64,000 nt of DNA from BQJU01 sp964015035 (lineage in GTDB: Bacteria > Bacteroidota > Bacteroidia > Chitinophagales > Saprospiraceae). A program made the translations under genes and the position numbers. Position 1 is the first letter of the stretch, and every line of letters starts with the position of its first letter. The DNA lies in NCBI GenBank assembly GCA_964015035.1, contig CAXHCA010000003.1:1-64000 (forward strand). The letters run 5' to 3'. Below, one piece after another: positions 51,925 through 60,872 of the stretch. The notes under the pieces are model-generated. The model was not told the DNA's origin. It did no database searches and saw only the letters and a list, made by a program, of their open reading frames with translations.

Positions 51925-53227
51925 AATAACTAACTAGCCGATCCATTGCCACGACTAAATGGTCCGTGGGCACCGCCGAATGTACGATACGGAAAACCCC
52001 CTTCTTTAGGTGCTGAAAACCGGCGCCGGGGGTCAGCAATACGCCGGTTTGCTGAAAAATATCGATCCAGAGTTGCTCTTGGCCTTGGTCGCTGTCTTCT
52101 GGTAAATATTTGGAAAAATCTGCCCACACAAACAGGCTACCCCGAGCCGGAATATAAGGCACTTCCAATTTTCTCAAAGCTTCTATCACCACCCGATAGC
52201 TGGCCGTTACACGCTTTTTATTTTCGGCAATGTATCCTGTCAAAAAATCGGTATCTTGAAAAAGTTCTGCCACTGCCCATTGCGTAATATTAGACACCAT
52301 TTGTGGAATATTGACATTGCCAAAGCCAATCATCAGGGCCTGATTGAGGGAATGAACAATGCCAAACCGCATGCCCGACATGGCAAAATCTTTAGAAAGG
52401 GCGTACCACAGATGTAGGTAATCACTTTGCTTTTGTGCCATAATTTTCGCAAAAGAAACGTACGACCCAACAGATTTATAGTCTCCTTGCAGCATGGGGT
52501 CATTGGTATCAATTTGCGACAAGCCATAGATTTCATTAACCACGAGATGCACCTGATGTTTGATGCACCAATTGGCTAGTTCATTAAGCTGACTTTCCGT
52601 GTAGATGCAACCGGTGGGATTATCCGGAGAGGTTAATAGCAATAATTTGAAACATTTGCCTTGCGCTTCGATATCGGCCAATGCCTCATCCAATAATTCG
52701 GTAGTGAGCAGAGCAGTAGCCCCCTGTTGTTGCAAGTGAAGATGTGTCTGTATATCGTATCGCTGCATCCCACTTTTCACGCCTAAGTCATTGGTGTACA
52801 TCGGGTAGGCCGGAGCGGGGATAGCCACCACATCTCCCGGATTAGCGAGTACAAACGAACTCACTTCAATAATGCCGGCGGCCCCGGAAGAAAAACCGAT
52901 AGTCGCCGGATCAATGGGACAATGACAAAGATGGTCCTGCATAAATTTTGCCATCACCTCCCGGGCATCGGGATGGCCTAAAGGATCAGTGTAACTAAGC
53001 ACCCATTCGGGCAGGGAATGGCTGGATAAAATGGACTGCAATTGCGCCAAGATGCGGTCGCTCATGACTTTGTTTTCAGCGACATTTAGAGGGAAGGCCC
53101 CATCAGTTTTTTTTACGGGATCATAAAGGTTTTCCATGGCCTCCATAAATAGGTCCATATCGATTTTAGCCGAACCGGAAGCTAATTTTGCTCCACGTTG
53201 TGACAAGCTACTGGTGTCTGGATTCAT
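51905..53227 (-). CDS. Class I/II aminotransferase, ACC-synthase-like
   Basis: A PLP enzyme of about 440 residues. It has GFSSGAAGIIEVSSFVLANPGDVVAIPAPAYPMY, the substrate/PLP segment LTSPDNPTGCIYTESQL, the Schiff-base lysine in YALSKDFAMSGMRFGI and a C-terminal SLFVWADFSKYLP. The nearest known group is the plant-type 1-aminocyclopropane-1-carboxylate synthase-like aminotransferases; the substrate is unknown. The start MNPDTSSLSQRG at 53227 is used; the longer open frame would run into the next gene. Confidence 0.9.
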   Translation of the reverse strand: MNPDTSSLSQRGAKLASGSAKIDMDLFMEAMENLYDPVKKTDGAFPLNVAENKVMSDRILAQLQSILSSHSLPEWVLSYTDPLGHPDAREVMAKFMQDHLCHCPIDPATIGFSSGAAGIIEVSSFVLANPGDVVAIPAPAYPMYTNDLGVKSGMQRYDIQTHLHLQQQGATALLTTELLDEALADIEAQGKCFKLLLLTSPDNPTGCIYTESQLNELANWCIKHQVHLVVNEIYGLSQIDTNDPMLQGDYKSVGSYVSFAKIMAQKQSDYLHLWYALSKDFAMSGMRFGIVHSLNQALMIGFGNVNIPQMVSNITQWAVAELFQDTDFLTGYIAENKKRVTASYRVVIEALRKLEVPYIPARGSLFVWADFSKYLPEDSDQGQEQLWIDIFQQTGVLLTPGAGFQHLKKGVFRIVHSAVPTDHLVVAMDRLVSYFKQTSG

Positions 53228-53289
53228 TTTTGATGCATTTGCACACAAGGTAAAAAGGTGAAACCAGATTTTACAATTATAGGCGACAA

Positions 53290-55776
53290 CTACCGCAGCA
53301 AGAGTACATCTCCTTTGAGCAACAACTCCCGTTCCGCTCCCAAATTGAGCTGAATGAAATAGGTATACACGCCGGCTTTCGCCAATTGTCCGCGTATCTG
53401 GCCATCCCAACGCGGGAACTGTCGGGTAGAGGAAAACACTTGTCCGCCCCAGCGATCAAAAACCTGGAAGGAAAGCACCTCAAAATCATCAAGTACGGTG
53501 TAAAATTGAAATTCATCGTTTACACCATCTCCATTGGGCGAAAAGGCATTGGGCAAATAAAAACCATTTTGGTCTTCAACCGCGAAATCGAACACAAAGG
53601 AACAACCAGCTTCATCTGTGATTGTCAGTAAATATGTGCCCGCGCTTAATTGACCCAAATTTGGCGTTTGTCCCCCATTACTCCAGCGGAAACTATAATT
53701 TTCATTCAAAATAGCATCCAATAAAATCACACCATTTGCCCCACCGATGGCCGGAAATATTGTGGCTGCGAAAGCGGGTTCAGATGGTCTCGAAATCGTG
53801 GTTTCTTGGATGTAATGACACCCATTGGTATCGCTTAAGGTATCCTGGTAAATACCAGGCATCGAGTACACTTCTGTGCCAATTTGCAGACTATCTCCAA
53901 GGCATAACGCGACATGATCCTGAATCAAACCCGGAGGCAACACCTCCAAGTCTAGCGCCTGAACATACCCACAGCTGTCCGGGTCTGCACTGGCGTGAAA
54001 ATAGACACCCGATTCCCGGTATTGCTTACCCGAAAAACTGATTTCCTGTCCAGCACAAATGCTTCGATACAAGGTATCACCAACAAGAACCGGCAACTCA
54101 AAGACCTCCAAATAAAAGGTGGTATCACAATCCCCATCTAGGCCGGGCATTTCTACTTCATATTCACCTCCGGTTGTAATTGCCAAGCCCCGCCAAGCCA
54201 GATCATTACCCGGACATTTGGTGGCAGATTCGCACACCGCTATTTCATCAAATTGCACCCATACCGAATCTCGATCGATGCAGTTGTCCCTACTCATTTC
54301 TACCCAGTACCACCCGGAGGTATCAGCAATAGTGGTCACTGTTTGGTCCCCCGTATTCCATAGATATGCGGTTTCTTCCAAATCTTGCGCCATCAGTGTC
54401 AGGGCATCGCTACCACAGGTGTCAATGCGTTCCGGCAGTTCGGCATTGAGTTGCAAAAAGTCAGAAAAATAACCATACCGACACCCGGAACCGCTGCCAC
54501 CATGTAAAACACCGAGTTGAAAAATGCCCGTCGAATTGGTTACCGTGCAATTTTGTCCGGCCCCCACCCAATTGAGATCAATTGCGACCCAGCCGCCAAC
54601 CCAGTTGCCGCCCGGCCCCGAAAACTGCAAAAGTGACTGGCCATCAACGGGAATGCCATTCACTAAAAAGGAATTCCGTATTGCTTCAGGGCCAAGTAAA
54701 AACAGGAATAGATTTTCCGTATTGGCCCGGGTAAATTGTACCGATCGGGACCCCCGACAATCCAATCCAGGCAATTGAGCGCCACCTACTTCACAGCCAA
54801 TGCCCGTCACGTGGTAGGCATAAGTGGGCTTACTGGTTGAAATACTCAACACCTGCTGTCCGGTGCTCGTGGTATGTCGATATAACTGTCCCGTTTGTAA
54901 AGTTGCGACCAGGCTACCATTGGCATATACTTCCGTATTGTCTTCCGTAGCCGTTATAAAAACCCGCTCCATCTCAGTACCTAAAAATCCTTTTAAAATC
55001 ACGTATTCAGTACCCAAGGTGGTGGCAGGCGTAATCTGGTCTCCCACCTGATCACCACAGGTGCTCACGCCATATTCGCGCACACTATCATCGACAATCG
55101 TGATGGCAATCGGGTGATTGGAGGTCACCTTGGTTCCACTTAAATAATAATAATCCACCGCATCGGGAGTACTGACCGAGTAGCTTTGCCCTTTTTGCAA
55201 TTCAATCCAGTAAGGTACATGAGCGGGATGATTGATCAGGTCATTAGTGGGCCCAATGGCAATAGTGGTATTGTTTTCAGTCGCCACTAATGTAAAGGCC
55301 TGTGGGGTGCTCCCGCCATCCCAATAATCCTGAAATGGCAAGTAGAACAGTTCTCCGAGTGCCGCTTTTCCCTTTAACACATAAATTTCCGGGTTAAAAG
55401 CCAGTTCATCGCTATCGGTAGCTTCCATATAGACACTTATTTTAGCAGTGGCATGGATGCGAATGCCGTGATCCGTAATGGTATCGTTCGGTGCATTTTC
55501 AATGGTCTCCAACCAGGGCGTGACATTAAGCGTGCGACTTTGCAATGCAGGTATTAAGATGGTTGTATCCAGCCCGTCAGAATTTGCCGGTTGGGAAAAA
55601 CGGACCAGGGCAGCCTCATCTGCTGCAGCGACTCGAAACAAGATTGTTTTTTCCGTATCTGGTACATGTTTGGCCACTTTAGGAACAGAAAACCAAAAGA
55701 GGGTATCCGTTTGGGCCAAAGCATTTGAAATCAAAAAGAGGCAAAAGAAGACAAGGGTAAAGGTTCGAGCATGCAT
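53290..55776 (-). CDS. IgGFc-binding-domain protein with type B T9SS (gliding motility) C-terminus
   Basis: An 828-residue secreted protein. A signal peptide (FTLVFFCLFLISNALAQ) is followed by an IgGFc-binding N-terminal-like domain (about residues 25-330; FWFSVPKVAKHVPDTEKTILFRVAA, ISVYMEATDSDELAFNPEIYVL). Several Ig-like or PKD-like stretches follow, then a CHU_C-type tail with FYLPNAFSPNGDGVNDEFQF and FDRWGGQVFSS. The last is the hallmark of T9SS type B cargo, anchored or secreted at the surface. The head domain occurs in surface adhesins; binding to an actual IgG is not implied. Confidence 0.87.
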   Translation of the reverse strand: MHARTFTLVFFCLFLISNALAQTDTLFWFSVPKVAKHVPDTEKTILFRVAAADEAALVRFSQPANSDGLDTTILIPALQSRTLNVTPWLETIENAPNDTITDHGIRIHATAKISVYMEATDSDELAFNPEIYVLKGKAALGELFYLPFQDYWDGGSTPQAFTLVATENNTTIAIGPTNDLINHPAHVPYWIELQKGQSYSVSTPDAVDYYYLSGTKVTSNHPIAITIVDDSVREYGVSTCGDQVGDQITPATTLGTEYVILKGFLGTEMERVFITATEDNTEVYANGSLVATLQTGQLYRHTTSTGQQVLSISTSKPTYAYHVTGIGCEVGGAQLPGLDCRGSRSVQFTRANTENLFLFLLGPEAIRNSFLVNGIPVDGQSLLQFSGPGGNWVGGWVAIDLNWVGAGQNCTVTNSTGIFQLGVLHGGSGSGCRYGYFSDFLQLNAELPERIDTCGSDALTLMAQDLEETAYLWNTGDQTVTTIADTSGWYWVEMSRDNCIDRDSVWVQFDEIAVCESATKCPGNDLAWRGLAITTGGEYEVEMPGLDGDCDTTFYLEVFELPVLVGDTLYRSICAGQEISFSGKQYRESGVYFHASADPDSCGYVQALDLEVLPPGLIQDHVALCLGDSLQIGTEVYSMPGIYQDTLSDTNGCHYIQETTISRPSEPAFAATIFPAIGGANGVILLDAILNENYSFRWSNGGQTPNLGQLSAGTYLLTITDEAGCSFVFDFAVEDQNGFYLPNAFSPNGDGVNDEFQFYTVLDDFEVLSFQVFDRWGGQVFSSTRQFPRWDGQIRGQLAKAGVYTYFIQLNLGAERELLLKGDVLLLR

Positions 55777-55893
55777 AGAGCGCTTTTTCCTTTTAAAATA
55801 AATACATTTCTCTTCTTTTAACGAATGTCTTGGACTACTTTAAGGCCGGTTTAACGTAGATGTTATCAAAATGTTGGTTAATCTGTGATCGCC

Positions 55894-57015
55894 CTATGAT
55901 GTCTTCCGATAAGCCAGCATGGCCAAACTGCTAAACACCACCGCCAGAATGGCCATCACCCCAAATTGGAACTGGATATCCGCAAAAGTGCTGCCTTTGA
56001 GCAGGACCCGACGCATAACCTCGACAAAGTGGGCAATGGGATTGGGAATGGTCAGGTACTGCGCCCATTTTGGCATACTTTCGATGGGGGTAAATAGTCC
56101 ACTCATCAGGATGAAGATCATCATAAAAAACCAGGCGACAAACATGGCCTGCTGCTGGGTATCGGCCATGGTGGAAATGAGTAAGCCAATGCCCAGTACC
56201 ACAATGAGATTGACCACGCAAAACGCAAAGACCAATCCCAAGTTGCCCACCATGGGGATATCAAAGATCAGCTTGCCAGCCAACAAGCCGAGGGCCAAGT
56301 CAAACAAGCCAATGAGCAGGAAGGGCAACAACTTACCGAGAATAAATTGGTATTTTTTGATGGGGGTTACATTGAGTTGTTCAATAGTACCGATTTCTTT
56401 TTCGCGTACGATGTTCATCGCCGTGAGGATCAGCACAATAATGGTCACCAGAGTACCCAATATCCCCGGCACCATAAAGGTTTTGTAATCCAAAGTGGGA
56501 TTATACCAATGGGAATAAGTGACTTCCAACTGCGGAGAGGGCCTGGCATTGGCAATTGAGAGCTGTGCATCGGCGATCACCTCCCGATTAAAATCCCGGA
56601 TCACTTGGGCGGCATAGCCTCCTGCCAAACCACCTTTGGAGCCGTTGATGGCATTAATCAACAGCTGTAAGTCGGCTGTCTTTTCACGCAGCAAATCTCG
56701 TTCAAAATGGGCGGGAATTTCCATAATCATATCCACCTCATCGGTTTGCAGGCTGCGTGCGGCCTGATCGTGATAATCGGCGTATTGCTGCAATTTGAAA
56801 TAGCCGGAAGCGGTCATTTTTTGCATGAGCAGCCGAGAATAAGTTGAATGGTCATGGTCTACTACAGAGAGGGAAATATTTTTCACCTCATTACTGGCGG
56901 CAAACGATAAAAGGATCAGCTGTACAATGGGAATGACGGTCAGCAATGGCAACATGGCTTTATTGCGAAATACTTGCAGCAATTCTTTTTGTATGATGAG
57001 CCAGATGGTACGCAT
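55894..57015 (-). CDS. ABC-2-type permease, efflux operon
   Basis: A 373-residue permease of the DrrB/YbhS-YbhR type: one N-terminal helix (LLTVIPIVQLILLSFAASNE), a large extracytoplasmic domain with WYNPTLDYKTFMVPGILGTLVTIIVLILTAMNIVREKEIGTIEQLNVTP, then five more helices with AWFFMMIFILMSGLFTPIESMPKWAQ. It is paired with the next permease at 57172; a repeat-bearing gap of 156 bases lies between them. It should form the membrane channel for the two ATPases of the operon. Confidence 0.93.
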   Translation of the reverse strand: MRTIWLIIQKELLQVFRNKAMLPLLTVIPIVQLILLSFAASNEVKNISLSVVDHDHSTYSRLLMQKMTASGYFKLQQYADYHDQAARSLQTDEVDMIMEIPAHFERDLLREKTADLQLLINAINGSKGGLAGGYAAQVIRDFNREVIADAQLSIANARPSPQLEVTYSHWYNPTLDYKTFMVPGILGTLVTIIVLILTAMNIVREKEIGTIEQLNVTPIKKYQFILGKLLPFLLIGLFDLALGLLAGKLIFDIPMVGNLGLVFAFCVVNLIVVLGIGLLISTMADTQQQAMFVAWFFMMIFILMSGLFTPIESMPKWAQYLTIPNPIAHFVEVMRRVLLKGSTFADIQFQFGVMAILAVVFSSLAMLAYRKTS

Positions 57016-57073
57016 AATTGCTTGGTTTAAGGTTTGAAAATGGATATGCGCCGGCCTAGCGCTGTGCAGTGGG

Positions 57074-57157
57074 CATTCCGGGAACCGGGATGCGACCGCA
57101 GGGCCGATCTCGGCTCAGCCGAGAAAGCCACGGAACATAGCGACCGCAGGGAGGCCC
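57074..57157. repeat. Composite intergenic repeat inside the efflux operon
   Basis: CATTCCGG/CCGGGATG (57074-57092) is a near-perfect inverted repeat. GCGACCGCAGGG occurs twice as a direct repeat (57092-57103 and 57140-57151). Between them lies TCTCGGCTCAGCCGAGA (57108-57124), the exact reverse complement of the centre of the long palindromic element at 16183-16199. It fills most of the gap between the two permease genes. Confidence 0.6.
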
Positions 57158-57171
57158 CAAACTAATTTTAC

Positions 57172-58278
57172 TCATGCTAATCTAATTTTGAAGTTTTTCA
57201 AACTCACGATTAAAAACACCAAGGCCATAATTGCTAAAACGGATACTTCCCAGAGGAGTAGCGACAACCCACTGCCTTTGAGCATGACGTCTTTGAGCAA
57301 GATGATGAAATACTTGGCAGGGATAATGGTAGAAATCCATTGTAACAGCTTGGGCATACTCTCCACCGGAAAAATGAAACCCGACAGCAACATGGTTGGC
57401 ATCATCAACATCATCAAGGAGGTGAGCATGGCGGCCTGTTGGGTCTCGGTGCGGGTAGAAATGAGAATGCCTAATGCCAGTGCCGTAATGATAAACAAAA
57501 GGCAAAGGGCCAACAACACGGCTAGACTCCCCTTGACGGGAACGCCGAAGACATGCACGCCCAGCGCCAGGATGAAAACGGCATTGATCAGTGCCAGAAA
57601 AATGTAGGGGGTCACCTTTCCGATGATGATCAATAATGGATGTAAGGGCGAAACGAGCAGCAATTCCATGGTACCCAATTCCTTTTCGCGCGCCAGGGTC
57701 AATGCCGTCATCATGGCGGAAACCAGCGTGAGGATCAGGGCCATCACACCGGGGACAAACATGTACACGCTTTTAAGCTCCGGATTATAGACCATGCGGC
57801 TTTCGGCATTGACGCGGATCGGTAAGGGCGGGGTCTGGGCTTTACGCACTTGAAACTGAGTGATCATACTTGAGGCGTAATTGAGTAAAATCGTGGCAGT
57901 ATTGGGGTCTGTGCCGTCAGACAGGATTTGAACGCCGGCATTTTTCTGTTGGAAAAACGACTCAGAAAAATTGGGTGGAATGACGACCGCCATCTTGATC
58001 TTCCCACGCCGAAAAGCCCGATCAATGTCGGCTAAATTGGCTACCTCTTCAGTAATCACAAAATGACCGCTGGCCACGAGTTGTTGTCTCAATTCGATAC
58101 TCAACTCATCCTGCGCCCCGTCCAGTATGGCAATAGAGGCCCCACGAAACTCATTGGTCACCGCATAACCAAAAATGAGGACCTGCAAGATGGGCATACC
58201 AAAGAGGATCAACAATGTGCGCCGGTCGCGCAGGATGTGGAAGATTTCTTTTTTTACAAATGCGAGAAAAGGTTTCAT
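57172..58278 (-). CDS. ABC-2-type permease, efflux operon
   Basis: A 368-residue permease of the same type, with one N-terminal helix, a periplasmic domain (ANLADIDRAFRRGKIKMAVVIPPNFSESF) and five C-terminal helices (KSVYMFVPGVMALILTLVSAMMTALTLAREKELGTMELLLVSPLHPL). The EKE-GT-E segment at the end of a helix is the conserved coupling motif of this group. It likely pairs with the permease at 55894 as a heterodimer. It lies 12 bases after the ATPase at 58291. Confidence 0.93.
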   Translation of the reverse strand: MKPFLAFVKKEIFHILRDRRTLLILFGMPILQVLIFGYAVTNEFRGASIAILDGAQDELSIELRQQLVASGHFVITEEVANLADIDRAFRRGKIKMAVVIPPNFSESFFQQKNAGVQILSDGTDPNTATILLNYASSMITQFQVRKAQTPPLPIRVNAESRMVYNPELKSVYMFVPGVMALILTLVSAMMTALTLAREKELGTMELLLVSPLHPLLIIIGKVTPYIFLALINAVFILALGVHVFGVPVKGSLAVLLALCLLFIITALALGILISTRTETQQAAMLTSLMMLMMPTMLLSGFIFPVESMPKLLQWISTIIPAKYFIILLKDVMLKGSGLSLLLWEVSVLAIMALVFLIVSLKNFKIRLA

Positions 58279-58290
58279 ATTGACATACTT

Positions 58291-59028
58291 TTAATCACCC
58301 CGTTGAGCACCTCGGGCGAGTTTGGTGAAAGCAGCATCCATTGATTCAACGCCAAGACTTGATTTGATGCCGGAGGGGCTGTCGAGGGCCACAATTTGCC
58401 CGTCTACCATAATGGAAATGCGATCGCAGTATTCGGCTTCGTCCATGTAGTGGGTGGTCACAAAAACGGTGACGCCTTCATCGGCCGCTTCGTAGATCAT
58501 TTCCCAGAATTGTCGCCGCGTGATCGGGTCTACGCCCCCCGTTGGTTCATCCAGAAAAACGATCTCCGGATCGTGGAAGAGGGCCAGCGAGAAGGCCAGT
58601 TTTTGTTTCCATCCCAAGGGCAGGGAACCGGTCAATTTACGAGCCACTTCTTCCAGCCCCAGGTAATGGAGCAGTCGGGCACTTTTTTCTTTGATTTGCT
58701 TGCGCGAAAGACCGTAAACCCCTCCAAAAAAGCGTAGATTTTCAAGAATGGTCAAGTCTTCATAAAGCGAAAATTTTTGGCTCATATACCCAATGTGCCG
58801 CTTGATCATCTCCGGCTGGTGATACACATCGAAGCCAGCTACGGATGCCTCTCCGGAAGTAGGCCGGGAAAGGCCGGTGAGCATGCGCATGGCTGTGGTT
58901 TTACCCGCGCCATTGGCTCCGAGAAAGCCAAATATTTCTCCCTTTCCCACTTCAAAGCTGATGGCATCTACGGCAGTGAAGTCACCAAATTGCTTCGTCA
59001 GGTTGTGGGTTTTGATCAGTGCTTCCAT
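58291..59028 (-). CDS. ABC transporter ATP-binding protein, efflux operon
   Basis: A 245-residue nucleotide-binding subunit: Walker A GFLGANGAGKTTAM, a signature that reads GSLPLGWKQKLAFS instead of LSGGQ, Walker B EIVFLDEPTGGVDP and switch histidine VTTHYMDEAEYC. The altered signature is common in drug-type ABC exporters of the YbhF and RbbA kind, so it is not a sign of decay. It lies seven bases after the other ATPase gene; the two together equal the fused double ATPase YbhF. Confidence 0.94.
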   Translation of the reverse strand: MEALIKTHNLTKQFGDFTAVDAISFEVGKGEIFGFLGANGAGKTTAMRMLTGLSRPTSGEASVAGFDVYHQPEMIKRHIGYMSQKFSLYEDLTILENLRFFGGVYGLSRKQIKEKSARLLHYLGLEEVARKLTGSLPLGWKQKLAFSLALFHDPEIVFLDEPTGGVDPITRRQFWEMIYEAADEGVTVFVTTHYMDEAEYCDRISIMVDGQIVALDSPSGIKSSLGVESMDAAFTKLARGAQRGD

Positions 59029-59034
59029 GATAAA

Positions 59035-59940
59035 TTAATTGGTCATCAATTCCATAAAACAATCTTCAATTGTTGCTTCGGTGGGGTGCCAATCGATTGC
59101 TTGGTGGCCCTTTTCCCGGAGGAAATCGGTCAGTTCTCCCTGCGCCAACTCGTGGTGGGTAGACAGGTGCAGGTATTCCCCGAAAGGGAAAACCGTATGG
59201 GTATCGGGAAACGCCCGTAAGTCTTGTAGAAGGCGGTGCAATTTGTCGGTGCGGACCGCATAAAGCGGCTTGCCATACTTGGCGATGATATTGTCCGGAC
59301 TATCCACGGATAGGATCTTTCCTTTCTGCATGAGGGCAATACGGTCACAAAGGCTGGCTTCATCCATATATGGCGTAGAAACCAAAATGGTAATGCCCTT
59401 TTCCTTAAGCTTACGCAACATCTCCCAAAATTCCTGCCGCGAAACGGCGTCTACTCCGGTAGTCGGTTCATCGAGAAAGAGAATTTTGGGTTTGTGGATC
59501 AAAGCGCAGGACAAGGCCAGTTTTTGTTTCATGCCCCCGGATAAGTTGCCGGCCCGACGCTTTTTAAAGGGCTCGATCTGAACGTAGATATCGCGCACCA
59601 GATCGTAATTCTCTTCAATGGTCGTACCAAAAATCGAAGCGAAAAAGTTGAGATTTTCCTCCACCGTCAAATCTTGGTATAGAGAAAATCGGCCTGGCAT
59701 ATATCCAATGGATTGGCGAATTTTTTTATAATCTTTCTCCACGTCCATTCCCGCCACCGTTGCATGACCGCCATCCGCCAGGATCAAGGTGGTCAGGATG
59801 CGAAAAAGCGTCGTTTTCCCGGCGCCGTCCGGCCCGATAAGGCCAAACAAGGCGCCCTCATCTACCTCCAGATTGAGGGGGTACAACGCCTGGGTTTTTC
59901 CGTATTTTTTGCTAATATCTTCGATGGTGATTGCTTTCAT
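59035..59940 (-). CDS. ABC transporter ATP-binding protein, efflux operon
   Basis: A 301-residue nucleotide-binding subunit: Walker A GLIGPDGAGKTTLFR, signature NLSGGMKQKLALS, Walker B ILFLDEPTTGVD. In place of the switch histidine it has VSTPYMDEASLC. It has a C-terminal extension of about 70 residues beyond the ATPase core, ending TIEDCFMELMTN. It overlaps the end of the hlyD-type gene by four bases. The missing histidine suggests that this half may be the structural rather than the catalytic partner (inference). Confidence 0.94.
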   Translation of the reverse strand: MKAITIEDISKKYGKTQALYPLNLEVDEGALFGLIGPDGAGKTTLFRILTTLILADGGHATVAGMDVEKDYKKIRQSIGYMPGRFSLYQDLTVEENLNFFASIFGTTIEENYDLVRDIYVQIEPFKKRRAGNLSGGMKQKLALSCALIHKPKILFLDEPTTGVDAVSRQEFWEMLRKLKEKGITILVSTPYMDEASLCDRIALMQKGKILSVDSPDNIIAKYGKPLYAVRTDKLHRLLQDLRAFPDTHTVFPFGEYLHLSTHHELAQGELTDFLREKGHQAIDWHPTEATIEDCFMELMTN

Positions 59941-60872
59941 TGGGCAGCTAGATTTGGATCCGAGAAATAGACTTCAGCCGGCATACCGACCTTGAGAAAA
60001 CCATCATTTTTTACTTCAATCTTGGTGGCGTAGACCAGGTTGACCCGCTCTTCTTTGGTCTGAATGGTCTTGGGCGTAAATTCCGATTGATCGGAAATCC
60101 AGATGACTTGCCCCTCATAGGTTCGGGTTTGCTCCGGACCTTCATCAACCAGTATTTTTACGGTTTGTCCGAGTTGAACATTTCCCAGTTGGGTCCCGCT
60201 GATATAGGCCCTCAAGGTCAAGGTATCCAGGCTGGCAATGCGATACAACGGCATGCCCATACCCACTACTTCTCCGGGTTCGGCCAACTTGGTAAGTACC
60301 GTGCCGGTGACGGGGTTATAGATCAAACTTTTGCGGATCTTATCCTCCACCAACGCAATTTGTGCCTGCAAGGGGTCCCGCTCACTCAGAATGCCCTGAT
60401 TGGCGGTTTGGCTATTCTTGCGGGCTGCCTCAATTTGAGCATTGACTAAGTCAATTTGAGCACTGATGTCATCGACTTGTTTAGGCGTAGCCGCTTTATC
60501 AGCCAACAGGTTTTCAAAGCGGCTTTTCTCACGGAGTAGTGATTGCTTTTGCTCTTCCAACACGGCGATCTGTGGCTTGGGATTTTGCTGCTTTTTTCCC
60601 AGCGCGCGGATGGTCGCTTCCAATTGCAGTTTTTGCAAATGCAGCTGGGATGTATCCACCCAACCAATCAAGGCGCCCGCCTCAATCTTTTGTCCTTCTT
60701 CCACCCGGAAGGCCATCAATTTGCCGGGAATTTCCGAGCTGATCGTGGTGTGGGTGGTTTCAAAATTGCCATAGGCATCGGCTCCTTCTTCTTCAGGAGC
60801 ACATTGGGTAAACAGCAAGAAAAAAAGGCCCAAAGTAAGGGCGAATCGAATATTTTTAAGGATTGAATTCAT
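59937..60872 (-). CDS. HlyD-family periplasmic adaptor, efflux operon
   Basis: A 311-residue membrane-fusion protein linking the inner-membrane ABC complex to TolC. An N-terminal signal with a possible lipid-attachment cysteine (LLFTQCAPEEEG) is followed by a lipoyl/barrel-sandwich half (GNFETTHTTISSEIPGKLMAFRVEEGQKIEAGALIGWVDT) and a coiled-coil hairpin. The second lipoyl half is VTGTVLTKLAEPGEVVGMGMPLYRIASLDTLTLRAYISGTQLGNVQLGQ. The order corresponds to YbhG of E. coli. It starts at the last base of the tolC-type stop codon. Confidence 0.93.
   Translation of the reverse strand: MNSILKNIRFALTLGLFFLLFTQCAPEEEGADAYGNFETTHTTISSEIPGKLMAFRVEEGQKIEAGALIGWVDTSQLHLQKLQLEATIRALGKKQQNPKPQIAVLEEQKQSLLREKSRFENLLADKAATPKQVDDISAQIDLVNAQIEAARKNSQTANQGILSERDPLQAQIALVEDKIRKSLIYNPVTGTVLTKLAEPGEVVGMGMPLYRIASLDTLTLRAYISGTQLGNVQLGQTVKILVDEGPEQTRTYEGQVIWISDQSEFTPKTIQTKEERVNLVYATKIEVKNDGFLKVGMPAEVYFSDPNLAAQ

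Noticed and set aside
58291..59028. Altered ABC signature (LPLGWKQ) considered as a sign of a dead ATPase
   Set aside because: Walker A, Walker B and the switch histidine are intact, and this variant is common in related drug exporters.
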